From Phaeoceros laevis (Eukaryota; Anthocerotophyta; Anthocerotopsida; Notothyladales): DNA of 41,513 nt. The position numbers were made by a program, and so were the translations under genes. The notes under the pieces were generated by a model. It was not told the origin of the DNA, searched no databases, and was given only the letters and a program-made list of their open reading frames with translations. Shown here piece after piece: positions 29,885-40,454 of this stretch (position 1 is its first letter; each line of letters opens with the position of its first letter). The stretch spans positions 1-41,513 of the forward strand of contig JBNGIQ010002278.1 of assembly GCA_049999765.1 (NCBI GenBank). Direction: 5' to 3'.

Positions 29885-30127
29885 TCACCGAGCAGTGGGC
29901 GGAGCTGCTCGGCTGTCCACAGGCAGCATAGCCACGCACGTTGCCAGAAGCTCCTCCGGCAGTCTGCTCCACACCGCCGGGTCCATGGGTACTGGCACAA
30001 TCCAGGGTTCCACCAGCCAGCCCTTGAGTGGCCGCATCAGGAAATGCGGCGTTGGAAGCTGGACGTTGCATTCCCGGCAGTCCATGTACCGTGGCTGTTC
30101 TTCCTCTCGCTCCGTGTGAACGTCCAT
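29885..30127 (-). CDS. Short F-box-like ORF or relic
   Basis: ATG-initiated 80-residue ORF on the minus strand in the promoter region between the two PPR genes. It contains MDPAVWSRLPEELLATCVAM, which resembles the start of plant F-box proteins (SCF ubiquitin ligase adaptors). The frame stops soon after, and no kelch or LRR region follows, so this is either a fragment or a chance match. Confidence 0.35.
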   Translation of the reverse strand: MDVHTEREEEQPRYMDCRECNVQLPTPHFLMRPLKGWLVEPWIVPVPMDPAVWSRLPEELLATCVAMLPVDSRAAPPTAR

Positions 30128-30854
30128 TCAATTCTCAATGGGGGCAAGAAAACTGTAGAGCAATCCAGTTCCGGGCAGGTTCAATTTTCTAAGGGGGGCA
30201 CGAAAATCGCACAATAATCGTCCAGTTTCGGGCATCACAAGCTTACCGCTGGCAGACGGAGAATTTATGTGGCTATCGGTTGCATAACTTGCACTGCGCT
30301 TCAGCATTTTTCGGGACGGAACTAGCTCGAAGACCATCCCAGGACCTGAGCTTCATTTTCCAGACCGGCAAAGTTGCCAATCTGAGAGAGCTAAGACTTT
30401 TTCTTTTCATGAATGCACTGCATTGAACACAAACTTTGCAACTGGGATGGCACAGGAATTGGTGGTCAGAGGTAGAGAGGAGAGGGCTAGTTGATCTGCT
30501 TGTCACCAGCCAATTTGCTAGGTTTCAATTGTAGGCTCCCTCACGCGAGCTTTGGTCTTCCCATTCTGATCATATCTTGCCACCATGACAGCTTCAGGTT
30601 TGTTGCTTTTGTGGCTAAACTCGTGAAGTCAGTTTCTCACCTTGCCCAAGGCAAACACAAATAAACGGCATCCTGGACTTCGTATACGTGCATGCTCTTG
30701 CAGCTGCAGAGCTGCGTCCGGCGCGGCGCTGGCGTTGACTACGGGTTTCCCACCAATTCCCGCCCTGCGGCTGACTGGCCTGAGCCACCAAGCAGGGCAG
30801 GTGTGGTGTGGTCAAGGTTATACAATCTTTGGACAGGAAGATGGACAGCCCAAA
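30128..30854. other. Promoter side of the second PPR gene
   Basis: No separate gene. The frame of the second PPR gene is open from 30642, preceding its first in-frame ATG, so a 5' exon with the transit peptide probably lies here; the ATG at 30692 in another frame opens a leader-like sequence. Confidence 0.45.
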
Positions 30855-33551
30855 ATGCATCCAGAAGAGCTGCAAGAGTTCTTATGGAAAGATTTTTTCT
30901 CAGATTCGACAAAGTGGTGGGACAACAGACGAAGCAAGCCGACTCCCCGGCATCCTGATTTTAGGCACAAGATATCCAAGGTCGGCCTGTGGCTAGACAA
31001 TGGGCATAAGCATGCTTGGGTGGACTCGCAGCTAGCGACTTGGGACGCTGGGATGAACAGGCCGCCTGAGTCTGTATCCAACTCAGGTCAAGTGCAAGGA
31101 GCTTTTTGCAGGTTACCAGCGCATGACGGCCATTTGGAGGTGGAGAAGTGTAGGAAACTGTGTGAGGATGGACGGATTACTGACGCTGTTGATGCGTTGA
31201 ACCTTCTCCTACAGCGTGGATGCCACGTACACAACAATCTCTTTTATCTCCTCCTCAAGAGATGCAAGGACTTGGTTCTGGGCAGACGCATCCATGCTCT
31301 CACTATCAAGAGTGGGTTTGAAGGAGACGCATTCTTGGCCACCCACCTTATCGGTTTGTATGCTTCGCATGGGAGGTTGGAGGAAGCCATGCAAGTCTTC
31401 ACCAAGGTCTCTACACCAAGTCCTCATAACTGGGCTACCATCATTTTCGCATATGCGAGATATGGGGAAGCTGCCACGGCTGTACAAATTTCTCGACAGA
31501 TGCGTGAGTCAATCGTCGAGCCCAACAACCGTGTATATGTGGCAGTTCTAAAAGCTTGTGCCTCTGCCGAAGATTTAGTTGCTGGCAGGGAGTTCCATGC
31601 CCAGATTCTTGCGAGTGCAGGGAAGCCAGATACTTTTGTTCAAACAGGCCTGGTTGATATGTATGCAAAGTGCGGGAGCATAGAGGATGCTCGTAGAGTG
31701 TTTGACAGGATGCCACAGAGAGATGTGGTGACTTGGAATGCCATGATAGCCGGTTATAACCAGCACGGGGTAGGAGAGGAAGCCCTTAGTCTTTACACTC
31801 GTATGCAACAGGAAGGCATCTGTCCTCCCAATTCTGTTACATTTCTATCCCTCCTACAGGCATGTGCAAACGTAGGTCTAGAAGCTCTGCATCAGGGAAA
31901 ACAGCTCCACGAAAAGATTGAAGAACGAGGACTGCAGAATAATGTAGCTCTGGGTGGGAGCTTGGTTAACATGTATGCAAAGTGCGGGAGCTTAGAGGAT
32001 GCTCGCAAAGTGTTTGACATACTTCCTGAGAGGGATGTGGTGACGTGGACGGCAATGATCACAGGTTATACCCAGCAGGGAATGGGCCAGGAAGCTCTTA
32101 CCCTTTACAATAGAATGGAACAAGAACGCATTACGCCTCCAAATTCTATTACATTTGTGTGCCTCCTACAGGCTTGTGCAAGTGTAGGTGTAGGAGCCCT
32201 GCGCCAGGGAAAGCAGCTCCATGAACAGATTGAAGAACGAGAGCTGCAGTTTGATGTGGTCCTGGGTGGGAGCTTGGTTAACATGTACGCAAAGTGTGGG
32301 AGCACAGAGGATGCTCGCAGAGTGTTCGACATACTGCCAATGAAGGATGTGGTGACATGGAATGCGATGATTGCAGGTTACGCGCAGCAGGGAATGGGTC
32401 AGGAAGCCCTCACTCTGTACAGTAGAATGTACCAAGAAGGCATCGCTCCCAATTCCGTTACATTTGTGTGCCTTCTAGAGGCATGTGCAGCCTTAGCAGC
32501 TCTGCCTCTGGCAAAGCAGCTGCATGCTAAGATTGAGGAACGAGGATTGCAAAGAGATCTGGTTGTGGGAGCTGCATTGGTAAATCTGTATGCAAAGTGT
32601 GGTAGCATGTTTGACTCACAGGAGGTGTTTGATTCATTACCTGAAAGAACTACTGCGGCATGGAGTGCACTTATTGGTGGATACAGCCGCCAAGGAGATT
32701 CTGGTGTTGTGTTTGACTTGGTTGAGAGGATGAGACTGGAAGGCACGCAGCCAAATGGTGTCACGTTTATCAGTGTACTGGCAGCGTGCAGTCATTCAGG
32801 TGTAGTAGAGAAAGGCCGAAAGTACTTCGAGACCATGAAAGCAGACTATGGCATCAGTCCGACCGTGGAGCACTACACTTGCATGATGGACATTCTGGGT
32901 CGTGCAGGTCATCTGGACGAGGCGCTTCAGATGGCCAAGACCATGCCTTTTCCACCTGATAGTGCAGTGTGGCTCACGCTGTTGGGTGCTTGCTGGAAGT
33001 GGAAGAACGTTGAAATCGGGAGACAGGCCTTTGAGTCTGCAGTGAACGTGGATGCAAAGGACTCCGCACCTTATGTGCTTATGTCCAATATTTATGCAAG
33101 CACTCAGATGATGGAGGAGGCAAAGGAGATGCAAGAAAGAAGAGTGAACTCTGGGGCATGGAAGGAGCCCGGCCAAAGCTGGTGGACTGACATGGGTGGA
33201 GTGGTGCACACGTTTGTAGTTGGGGACAAGAAGCATCCTGAGAGTGAAGGTATCTATGATAGGTTGAAGCAGCTAGTTTTCAAGATGAAGAAAGAAGGGT
33301 ATGTGCCTCATCTTGACTCATCATTGGGGGACATACTAGATGATGTGAAGGAAGCCGAGTTATGCGCGCACAGCGAGAAACTGGCGGGTCTGCATCTGTT
33401 GGCAAATGTTTCACCAACAAAAGTTGTCCCTTACCAGGGGTTTTGCAGTCTGCAAGACTCTGCACCTGAATTATTGACGGACACACGTGTTTCCAATTTC
33501 TTGACCGGAGAAAGCGGTTGCAATCATGCGCAGACGGTATTTACTTTTTAG
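30855..33551 (+). CDS. PLS-class PPR protein with N-terminal PDF-like motif and degenerate DYW end
   Basis: ORF of 898 residues from the first in-frame ATG; upstream frame is open to 30642, so the true start may be on a spliced 5' exon. Directly at the N-terminus is FLWKDFFSDSTKWWDNRRSK, HPDFRHK, VGLWLDN, the same OSB PDF-like motif as in its paralogue. About fifteen PPR units follow (VDMYAKCGS, DARRVFDRMP, DVVTWNAMIAGYNQ), then E motifs (YGISPTVEHYTCMMDILGRA) and E+ (YDRLKQLVFKMKKEGYVP). The C-terminus keeps AHSEKLAGLHLL (deaminase HSE) but then drifts: no CxxCH cluster and no DYW end, stopping at QTVFTF. It is likely unable to deaminate on its own. Paralogue of 27395-29728. Confidence 0.9.
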   Translation: MHPEELQEFLWKDFFSDSTKWWDNRRSKPTPRHPDFRHKISKVGLWLDNGHKHAWVDSQLATWDAGMNRPPESVSNSGQVQGAFCRLPAHDGHLEVEKCRKLCEDGRITDAVDALNLLLQRGCHVHNNLFYLLLKRCKDLVLGRRIHALTIKSGFEGDAFLATHLIGLYASHGRLEEAMQVFTKVSTPSPHNWATIIFAYARYGEAATAVQISRQMRESIVEPNNRVYVAVLKACASAEDLVAGREFHAQILASAGKPDTFVQTGLVDMYAKCGSIEDARRVFDRMPQRDVVTWNAMIAGYNQHGVGEEALSLYTRMQQEGICPPNSVTFLSLLQACANVGLEALHQGKQLHEKIEERGLQNNVALGGSLVNMYAKCGSLEDARKVFDILPERDVVTWTAMITGYTQQGMGQEALTLYNRMEQERITPPNSITFVCLLQACASVGVGALRQGKQLHEQIEERELQFDVVLGGSLVNMYAKCGSTEDARRVFDILPMKDVVTWNAMIAGYAQQGMGQEALTLYSRMYQEGIAPNSVTFVCLLEACAALAALPLAKQLHAKIEERGLQRDLVVGAALVNLYAKCGSMFDSQEVFDSLPERTTAAWSALIGGYSRQGDSGVVFDLVERMRLEGTQPNGVTFISVLAACSHSGVVEKGRKYFETMKADYGISPTVEHYTCMMDILGRAGHLDEALQMAKTMPFPPDSAVWLTLLGACWKWKNVEIGRQAFESAVNVDAKDSAPYVLMSNIYASTQMMEEAKEMQERRVNSGAWKEPGQSWWTDMGGVVHTFVVGDKKHPESEGIYDRLKQLVFKMKKEGYVPHLDSSLGDILDDVKEAELCAHSEKLAGLHLLANVSPTKVVPYQGFCSLQDSAPELLTDTRVSNFLTGESGCNHAQTVFTF

Positions 33552-33929
33552 GATGAGGCTAATAAGGCGTCAAAGACATCAATTAAGTTTTCGCGAAGTA
33601 AAAGGACACCAGAGAAAGGAGCCTCCAGCACGCGTCCATGTTGCGTGTGTAGCCATCCTCTGCCGAGAGCCGAGATTTGGGGCAGCTTGGAGTTGAGAGC
33701 ATTATCAAGAATCCTCTGGTCTTGCAGGAATGCACAGCAGGAGAGGTTGGCTGGAGCAATCGCACAGGACATGAAAGCCCCATGGCGGAGGACACTAATA
33801 GCACTGCCTTGCCTCTGGGTGGAATTGCGCGTTCCAAATACAGTAGTCGCCTCGCCCTAGAGGTCCAGCGGAAGCTTATGAAGGTAGTCGGGATAACTAG
33901 TCTGCAATATCTTGTTTGTGAATTCGACA
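33552..33929. other. Intergenic and 5' leader region
   Basis: Short open frames on both strands without recognisable motifs. A plus-strand open stretch (33677-33964) overlaps the next gene's start in another frame. Probably the promoter and 5' UTR of the gene at 33930. Confidence 0.4.
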
Positions 33930-36173
33930 ATGGATCGTGTGAGCTCCAAAGAACTGGTGACTGATGAGCACGTTGTGCGCGGTGGACAGGCACTCGATTC
34001 ACCTTCTCAGCGCGGGGACTTGCTGCGGCAGCTGTTCACTGACGTCGCACTGGAGGTGGATGCTCGGGCGCTGGGTATGGCCGTGAAAGCCTCGCCCAAT
34101 TCTGTCCAAATTCATTGGCTGAGCATGTGCATTGGTTGTGTTCGAATCTAACTCCATCGAGATGCCAGGTCTGCTGTGCGAGTCCGATCACATAAAAAAT
34201 CCAGCGGAGGTTTTGCGTGTTGCAAGTGATGGGAGAACTAGTTCCCTTTGCTTCTATGAGGTCCTGGCTCAGCACTATGCACAAGTACCAGCCTCTGCAA
34301 ACGAGGCGCTTGACATCTTCCGGCAGCTGTGGAGCCAGGCGTTCGCTTCTCAAATCTACTCACTTCTTTTGTACAAATGGGTAAGGGGTCTTCAGTAAAC
34401 TCTATTTTAAAGAACCTGAAATCGGTAATGGTGGTCAAGCCTTCTCAACCAAATGCACACTTCACAATATCTGCAGTTGTTTGAAGTTGCTACTGAAAAT
34501 TCGGATGGGTTTCTTCGCTGCTCAAGAGCGTTCATTGAAGGTGCAAACAACATTTTCTGGTTAGTATTGTAGAATAGGATTTCTAGAGGTACAGTGTGCA
34601 ACCCCAATTATCGGCCATGTAGTTAACTAAAAAGGCGGCAGAGAGCAGCTTACATGTTTAGGAAGCCTTTTAAACTCTGCCTGCTACTAGGACTGGATAC
34701 ACGGTTTTTTTGGTTTGGACGATAGTTTCTAGCATTTTCAGCACTCACCTGCAATCACGAGCAGATTTCTTAGCTAAAGCTAGCTACTTTCTCCTTTGCA
34801 TGCGCAGGATTGATTTGCAAGGAAATGTGAGGCGATTTTTTTCATTATACAACGTAAGGTGACTCCATCACACAAGCAGACCATACCATTAACACTATTT
34901 GCCACTGTCAGGTGGACTATGCTGCAATATTGAATCCTTTTTTTTTGTACCCTTTGTCCTTTCCCCTTTAAGTACCAAAACAAGTACGTAGAAATTCTTT
35001 GTTCATCACGACAGTAAAGAAGTTGGTGTTTAGTGCAGTACATCTTTGAGGAGGTTGCTTTGGTTCCTTCTCAGTTGAGCAAGACGCCTATCCAGGTATG
35101 GTCTAACATTGGCTCCATCATTTAGTTGAGTATATGCTACCTAGATTGTAACGGCATTCAGCACCCAATTACGTTGGGTGAAGACAGCGAGCAAATAAAG
35201 ACTTCGCTGTTGTTTGTGGCAATTGTGGAACAGCTTCAGCGGGATATTTTTGTCCTACTTTCCAAATTTTTCTTTTTCTATGAGCCAGGTATGACCAGTC
35301 CCTTTGGTGAATGCAACAGGATGCCTAGTACTTCTGGGATCCCATTGTCTTTTACCAAAAGCCAAGTCTCGTGACAGCTGGCAGGTTGGAAATATTTCTG
35401 AGTAGCTTTCCCAATTTTTCAAGAGCAGCAGATGTGTTCGTAATTGAGTTAACGGATCAGGTAACGAGAACGAAGTCATGCTTACATTAAGTGTGACAGA
35501 TACATGTCTGGGCCCGAAATGCTGTTCGGCTTTTGTGAGTGTATGTGGTACATTACCTCATTTCAAATATCTCGAAGTCCTACAGTAACAATTTACCTCT
35601 TGTCTGTGTCTTGTGACCAGCTGCAGAAAGTGAAAGTTGAACCTGTGCTTCTACACTATCTCAGGAGTACGAAAAGCTTACAAGGTAGCTAAGCGCTTGG
35701 CTTTGCTGTATTTGTAAGAACCGAGCCGCTCAATCTGTCTTTTGATTTGGTGCACTGTTGAAGGGATGGAGCTAAGGGCAGCAACTAGTACTCGGTTAAA
35801 ATCTGCCCTCTACAGCTTTACATCTCCAGGTGGTCCTATGTACCCCACGAGAGCTGTTCGGCGTGATGCTTGGGAGACACTGGACTACCTCTTTCCGGTA
35901 TGTTTTGACCCAACCACTGCTTCTGGTATCTTGTGATAAGAGATTCACCCACGCTGGTCTCCTTGCATCTTTCTTACACATCACCCATGGTGTGGGACTG
36001 CCTCTCAGGTTGGGCGGCTTTCCCGGCACCTAATCAGTCTATTCTTCCGGTTGCTGCACCCCTACTATTGGCCATTGTCGTTCTTGAATTTCGTAATCAC
36101 TGCAACCATGGCTGTTGTAGGTCGCCTGCTCGATATTGTACAGGAAATGTGGCAAAGAGCCTTTGGTCCTTAG
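33930..36173 (+). CDS. Conserved plant protein of unknown function
   Basis: Ten phase-compatible exons: 33930-34074, 34169-34380, 34477-34559, 34808-34853, 35039-35095, 35234-35288, 35378-35460, 35621-35684, 35764-35897, 36009-36173; 1044 nt, 347 residues. I recognise the pattern (SSLCFYEVLAQHYAQVPAS, IFWIDLQGNVRRFFSLYN, SFTSPGGPMYPTRAVR, then HLISLFFRLLHPYYWP) as a conserved plant family but cannot name a function. The helical middle is followed by a hydrophobic C-terminus (LSFLNFVITATMAVV) that could be a membrane anchor. No catalytic motif is visible. The clean exon phases argue for a working gene. Converges on SSNA1. Confidence 0.8.
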
Positions 36174-36300
36174 TCCTGAGGCCTGTGCAAGTTCTGACAA
36201 TTAATCTACTAGAAGCTGAGTTCAGAACTTCAGATCATGACCCACCACCCAACTTTCCTGCTTCCCGGATTGACAACTAACCTGCCACTCGCGACAGTTG

Positions 36301-36839
36301 TCACCTGCTGCCATTGGTTACTTGCTGCGCACCGTTCTTTAGAACATGCAGAAGTGCTTGGGAGCTCTCCAGGATCTGCGTAGAGAGCGAAGGATCCCAA
36401 AACCGTCTCAGGATGAATGAAACACACAGCTTATTGGAACACTTGCTGCTGAACGGTGGCTAGGTTGCGACAGGACGTACTTTGGAGTACGCAACTTCCA
36501 CCTCGTTGATGGTCTTGTCGTATTCATTCGTGTAGGCGTACTTCCGAGCTAGACTCCCATCAATCTCTGCCAGTCTCCTCGTGAGCACCTGTATGTCCCT
36601 CTGAATGCTCAGCTTCTCTTCCTCCTCAGCCTGCAACAGTTTCTTGATGTGGTCTCTCTTTTCTTGCAATTCGCTAATATCTGGGACAACTTACAGCCAA
36701 AACAATCGTCAAGGGCTGTCGACTGCAGTGACCCTCCGTGGCATATAGAAACTACAGAGAAGGCAACAGGAAATGGGAGCTGACTCTGGACGAGCTCCAT
36801 GTTATAGCTTTGGAGAGCTTGGCCCCCCTTGACCGCCAT
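36301..36839 (-). CDS. SSNA1: Microtubule nucleation factor SSNA1/DIP13
   Basis: Three exons: 36839-36785, 36680-36481, 36375-36301; 330 nt, 109 residues. MAVKGGQALQSYNMELVQ, then ISELQEKRDHIKKLL, then LARKYAYTNEYDKTINEVE and ILESSQALLHVLKN parallel human SSNA1 and Chlamydomonas DIP13 almost residue for residue. The whole protein is a coiled coil that assembles into fibrils on microtubules at basal bodies and centrioles (family knowledge). The second intron starts at the strong donor AAA/GTACGT; if unspliced, the protein would end after KVRPVAT. In plants this family is expected where sperm are flagellated. Confidence 0.9.
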
Positions 36840-37251
36840 GTGTTACTACAACTGCAATAGGTGCTAGGTCGCGTAGCATGCTACTATGTGACCATACGGC
36901 GGGTAGGTCGTTGGTGGAGGTGGCGGTTACCAAGGTGGCTTGGAAGTTCGGTGTCATGGCAAGTTGAACGGCGGAATTCAGATCAGGATCGAGCAATTTC
37001 GAAAAGCAGAGGTCCCCTTATCGTCCAGGTTACCTAAGACCCGGGTTAATGAAATCCAGTTGCCCAGCTACTGCAGTCAGATTCTGGCCTCTCAAAACTT
37101 AGTTGTACTGGTGTCCTCGAAAGGATTGCGTTCATTCTGTGCTGCATCCTTTCCAACGTTTCTGCTAGTCGTTTTCCGCCACCACCCTTCTTCCTTTTTC
37201 CTTCGCATGCATTATGAGCCCATATAATTTCGCGTCCGACGGCGCACCTAT
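36840..37251. other. Intergenic region upstream of SSNA1
   Basis: No ORF recognised. Presumed SSNA1 promoter. Confidence 0.45.
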
Positions 37252-37662
37252 GGCATACGAGGTGATGCGGGCAACTACCATCCCCCAAATAATTTCATGA
37301 TTCGCCAACCACTTTTTAGCTATTTCCAGGTTCCGGTTTCGCCATTTAAGCTGTTATTAGCTTCAAGAATTACGCGCTACCGTTTCCGCTATATCAATGT
37401 AAGGCCATCCCCAATTTAGGGCCGCCGAGGCAGAGACCAATCTAATTAAAACTTGCATATCCCTGCATCACGTCGGACTCCGCGAAGGGCAGTCAAAGCG
37501 AAAGATGATGCAGGCCACTTACTACCAGGGTAGCGCGTAGTTTGTGAAGCTAAAAATAGCTTAAATGGCGAAACCGGGACCTGGAAATATCTAAAAGGTA
37601 GTTGGCGAATCATACACCATTATCATTTGGGGATGGGAATTGCCTGCAGCATCTCGTATGCC
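37252..37662. mobile_element. 411-bp foldback/MITE-like element with ~130-bp inverted repeats
   Basis: The left arm (37252-37381) starts GGCATACGAG and includes CCAGGTTCCGGTTTCGCCAT and TACGCGCTACC. The right arm (37529-37662) is its imperfect reverse complement, ending CTCGTATGCC. The arms enclose ~150 bp of unrelated sequence without coding capacity. No clean target-site duplication could be seen, so the superfamily is unknown; long terminal inverted repeats fit a Mutator-like or foldback type. It ends 11 bp from the STR1 stop codon, so it lies in or next to the STR1 3' UTR. Confidence 0.85.
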
Positions 37663-37673
37663 CTCATGATGTG

Positions 37674-40454
37674 TTAAGCACGACCGACATTATTGACCGC
37701 TACTGGCGTGTCTGGCGACATCCCCCACTCTGTCCAAGAACCATCGTACACAGGAACATGTTTTTTTCCTAGACGATAAAGAGCCTGCAAAATACCACAC
37801 AGACAGGTCAGGAACAGAGTCCTACAGGTCAAACAGAAATTCAAACAAGGATATGTTTCTTCCAGTCACAACCCCGTCAGCTGTGTCTTACCAAAGCTAG
37901 TATGCACGCAGTGACTCCAGTACCACATGAAGCAACAACTGGGTCATCGATAGATACTTCTGTCAAACCAAAATGATCACAATCAGGGCAGGATGTTCAC
38001 TTGGCATCGAATTTGAACACCAGCTGGTGATTCTATCAATACCTGCGTCTTTGAACTTCTTTTCTAATTCTTCAGCTGGTAAAAGAGTGCCAGCACCAGT
38101 CAGCACCTGTGCAGATAAACAACGTTCAGAGCACAATATATTCATTGGTTTTGGCAAAACCGGGTAATTTCAGAAGAGAACAATGGCTCCTCACCTCATT
38201 GAACGGAACACACTTGCTTCCGGGAATATGACCTCCTCTTATGCCAGCACGTGGCTCTGGTACGGTGCCATCAAACCTGAGAAAGTGATCACCAGAATTA
38301 TTTAGCCTAAAGTCTCAGGTCGGGCAAAGTGCTACTACAGCAGCAGACTGAAATATGACTGCTCCCTGATACCTATCTTCCTGACTCCCAAGGAAAGCTT
38401 GCAAACTATACATTACACTACACATAGTCAGGGCACACAACAGAAGAAGATTAGGTCACACCTGCCCTTGCTGCGGGCATCAATCAGATGATACTTTTCA
38501 TCTTCAAGGTTCTGTTTGACCTGTTTGGCAACACATGGACGAACTTAAATGGGTAAACAGCTCGAGGATGGTCAAGGCAGCTCGAGGACAGCTAAGCAGT
38601 TCGATGGCTAAATGCCACATCAGAAGGAAGAGGTACCTGATCTATGGACCAAACTAGATCAGGTCGTAGAACAGCTTTAAAGCTCCAGTTGGCCCTGTCA
38701 AATATGCAAAGACCATGTAAGGCCACAAATGCATATGAGGTATGTCCATCCACAAGATGGAACTGGTCTCAAATTTCCTGATGCTGATAAGGAGTAATAA
38801 AACATGGGCTATTATATAATGCAACAGAAACAGCACATACGTTTGAACATTTTCACCACTGCTTATCCTTCTCACAGCTTCTGAGGCGGCTTCAATATTC
38901 TCCAGCGTCTTGGGTGAAACGCCACTCCCAATCTCGTAACCTGCAGCTTGCCACTTTGGTAGGCCTCCATCCAAGATGACAACTTTGTCATGTCCAAAAA
39001 CCCGGAACATCCTGCAATCCCAGAATTCCTAGCGATGTCAATGCAGTCCCTCAGACGCTTCAAGCATGGTGACAGTTCAATACATGGAAAAAAGCACTCA
39101 ACTGTGGCGAAGGGTTGAGACTAACCACCACACACGAGCAGCGCTGAAGATGCCTTTACTATCATACACAACAACTAGGTCCTTATTTTCTATGCCCAGA
39201 GCTGACACAGCAGCTGCAAAGGAGTCCTGGGACGGGAGCATGTGCGGAAGCTGCACCACTTCTATTCTTCAGTCAGTAGCTGAGTAGACAGAGCACATCA
39301 GCTGCAGGCCCCTATTCACTGGTAACAGACCAAGCGGCGAAAGAAGGGAGGAGATGTGTAATAACTTTACACACGTTTGATGAGAGGTCTACAATTTTGT
39401 CCAAGTCGAAAAAAACAGCTTTGGGGATGTGTGACACCTGCAAAACATGAACAGACATAGCAACTTAAGCACAAATTCCGGCAAAGTTGGTGCAGGCACG
39501 GTCTGCGCAAACATGCAATGCTCACCTCATACTCGCTACGAGGGTTTCGTTTTTCAGCAGGCATGTGCCAAGATCCATCCACCACCTGTACGCATAGATA
39601 ACAAGCTTCAGCGGTGTTGGCGACATCAGCAACCATGCTGACTGGGGACTCTACCGCCATTACACGTGAGGCACAGGCAGGTGAGAACAGGCAGATCCGG
39701 ACCTTGATGTCATCAGAATGCAGGTTGGCATGTAGCCAATCCACCGTGACAACTGGCTCCTGCAAATTAACAGCTTTCACGTCTGCTTCAACGGCCACAG
39801 GAGATTGCGGGGACTCCTGGGCAGCTGGGGCAGAGGGTATAGCAACTGCATGCATGGTGGCGCGGAGTGTGAGTGTTGGTTGGCTGTCCACGGCGGCAAC
39901 AATTAGCCGCTTCCGATCTTGCCCTTCTCTTACACCTTGCTGCGCAACCGATAACATCTCAGAACCACAAGTTGCTTCGGAAGCGAAAACATTCACGGTG
40001 TGAGCATGAAGTCCTACCACCAAGCTGAAGAAAGCTCGAATTCAGACATACTGACAGATCCATTCAGAGACAAGGCGTACTCAGAAGACAAACCACAAAA
40101 ATGTTCGCAACCAAAATCTGGTCTTTTCACGACAATTGAGCTTAGCGCATACAAACCGGCTGATGCTGACCGGGACGGCCGCAGGTCAATAAACACGAGA
40201 CTCTCCGATCACACAGCAGCAACTGAAAACCGAATTCTGCCAGACACAGGCCGCAAACAAAGCAGACGAGCAAATTCACCAATTTCACATACAGGGAACA
40301 TCACCACATTCTCGCCAAATCACATCTTTCCACAGGAACAGCTCCTCACCAGAGCCCGGTAAGAAAGACGCTGGGCCACAAACCGCCGCGCTGCACCGGT
40401 CTCAGTCAATTTCAAGCCAGCAGCTTGTGCGGCAGCTCGTGCAACCAAGGCCAT
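37674..40454 (-). CDS. STR1: 3-mercaptopyruvate/thiosulfate sulfurtransferase, two-rhodanese-domain type
   Basis: Twelve phase-compatible exons: 40454-40350, ~39939-39703, 39585-39526, 39437-39375, 39250-39126, 39011-38841, 38682-38637, 38520-38462, 38276-38195, 38106-38043, 37959-37892, 37784-37674; 1191 nt, 396 residues. Exon 1 encodes an Arg/Ala-rich, acid-poor presequence (MALVARAAAQAAGLK), typical of mitochondrial import. The first rhodanese domain has VTVDWLHANL, DGSWHMP, VVVYDSKGIFSAARVWWMFR; the second has LVWSIDQ, IDARS, RFDGTVPEPRAGIRGGHIPG and the active loop ASCGTGVTAC with the catalytic Cys. It transfers sulfur from mercaptopyruvate or thiosulfate to cyanide or other acceptors. 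The exon 2 acceptor (GTTGCGCAG/CAAGG) is the least certain join; internal Met codons could give a non-targeted form. Confidence 0.9.
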
